Shown one piece after another: positions 4,766 through 5,170 of a stretch of DNA of 5,170 nt. The notes beneath the pieces were generated by a model. It was not told the origin of the DNA, searched no databases, and saw nothing but the letters and a program-made list of their open reading frames with translations. Numbering within the stretch: position 1 is the first letter of the stretch; every line of letters starts with the position of its first letter. Source of the DNA: an uncultured Eggerthellaceae bacterium (GTDB taxonomy: Bacteria; Actinomycetota; Coriobacteriia; Coriobacteriales; Eggerthellaceae); assembly GCA_946626265.1 (NCBI GenBank), contig CAMOUE010000158.1:1-5170 (forward strand), in the 5' to 3' direction. Both the position numbers and the translations under genes were made by a program.

Positions 4766-5170
4766 GGCGTTTCGCCATGCGGCATACGCGCGTGGCGTTC
4801 ACCTCGAGCTGGCGCCTGCTCAGCTCGCCGCGCGCAAGCGCCGCCAGGATGTCGTCGAAATCGCCTTTGCTGCCGGGCATGAACAAGTCGCCGCCCGCAG
4901 CGGCCACGCGCCCCGCCATCGCCGCCGCATGACGCGTCCCGCGGTTCTTCAGCGGCAGCACCCAGTCGGTCATCACGACGCCCGCAAAGCCGCATTCGGC
5001 CCGCAGGAAGTCCTCGACAAGCCCGCGGCTCTCGGACGTATGCACCCCGTTGACCAGGTTGTACGACGTCATCACCGCGAGTGGCTGGCTCTCGCGGATG
5101 CAGATTTGGAAACCGCGCAGGTAGATCTCGCGCAGCGCGCGCTCGCTCATCTGGCTGTTGTTGAAATACC
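4749..5170 (-). CDS. Glycoside hydrolase family 3 enzyme, C-terminal part only in window
   Basis: The gene is open at the right edge, so only about 140 codons are visible. They read through Y-F-N-N-S-Q into S-E-R-A-L-R-E-I-Y-L-R-G-F, then A-V-M-T-S-Y-N-L-V-N-G and G-F-A-G-V-V-M-T-D-W. This is the end of a GH3 (beta/alpha)8 domain; the Asp of V-M-T-D-W (codon 4967-4965) is the expected catalytic nucleophile. The protein then runs through G-G-D-L-F-M-P-G and a final helix pair (D-D-I-L-A-A-L-A-R-G, R-V-C-R-M-A-K-R-L) and stops. In common GH3 beta-glucosidases a second alpha/beta domain follows this point. Its absence here suggests the permuted layout in which that domain comes first, or a one-domain or shortened enzyme. 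An ATG at 5150 is internal to conserved sequence and not a start. Likely activity is hydrolysis of terminal beta-linked sugars (beta-glucosidase or a relative); the substrate cannot be told. The nuclease gene begins 54 bases downstream. Confidence 0.9.
   Translation of the reverse strand, partial: YFNNSQMSERALREIYLRGFQICIRESQPLAVMTSYNLVNGVHTSESRGLVEDFLRAECGFAGVVMTDWVLPLKNRGTRHAAAMAGRVAAAGGDLFMPGSKGDFDDILAALARGELSRRQLEVNATRVCRMAKRLMQSG

Overview
The window is GC-rich throughout, with strong G/C preference at third codon positions, so many long antisense and out-of-frame ORFs appear that are only shadows. The gene set is a BspA-type leucine-rich-repeat (LRR) protein with a conserved helical tail, a nonspecific-endonuclease lipoprotein with an Ada-like zinc tail, and a GH3 glycosidase that ends at its catalytic domain. 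Together with the GC content this suggests a gut-type actinobacterium of the class Coriobacteriia (Eggerthellaceae-like). That placement is inferred from family resemblance and was not tested by any search.

Layout. On the + strand, positions 1-2162 hold the 3' part of one LRR gene; its true start lies left of the window. All other genes are on the - strand and, in transcription order, run from right to left. They are the 3' end of a GH3 glycosidase gene (5170-4749), a nuclease lipoprotein (4694-3570), a 100-residue unknown protein with a very good ribosome binding site (3447-3145), and a strikingly acidic 282-residue unknown protein (3013-2165). The acidic gene converges on the LRR gene, and the two stop codons are separated by two bases.

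Non-coding DNA is short. The 54-base gap between the GH3 stop and the nuclease start holds a 13-bp hairpin, and its 3' arm can pair instead with the last codons of the GH3 gene. The 122-base gap 3448-3569 is AT-rich and full of small palindromes, which suggests an operator or promoter region. The 131-base gap 3014-3144 carries a plausible -10 box for the acidic gene. No convincing intrinsic terminator was seen anywhere.

How the genes may work together. The nuclease is predicted to be a surface-anchored lipoprotein that degrades nucleic acids, and the GH3 enzyme cleaves glycosides; both fit polymer scavenging. BspA-type LRR proteins are often surface adhesins, but the localisation of this one cannot be judged without its N-terminus. 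The two unknown - strand genes have no assigned role. I see no CRISPR array, tRNA, rRNA, transposase or integrase. I did not identify a complete new multi-gene system. The most interesting structures are the alternative-pairing RNA element ahead of the nuclease and the unusual acidic protein.
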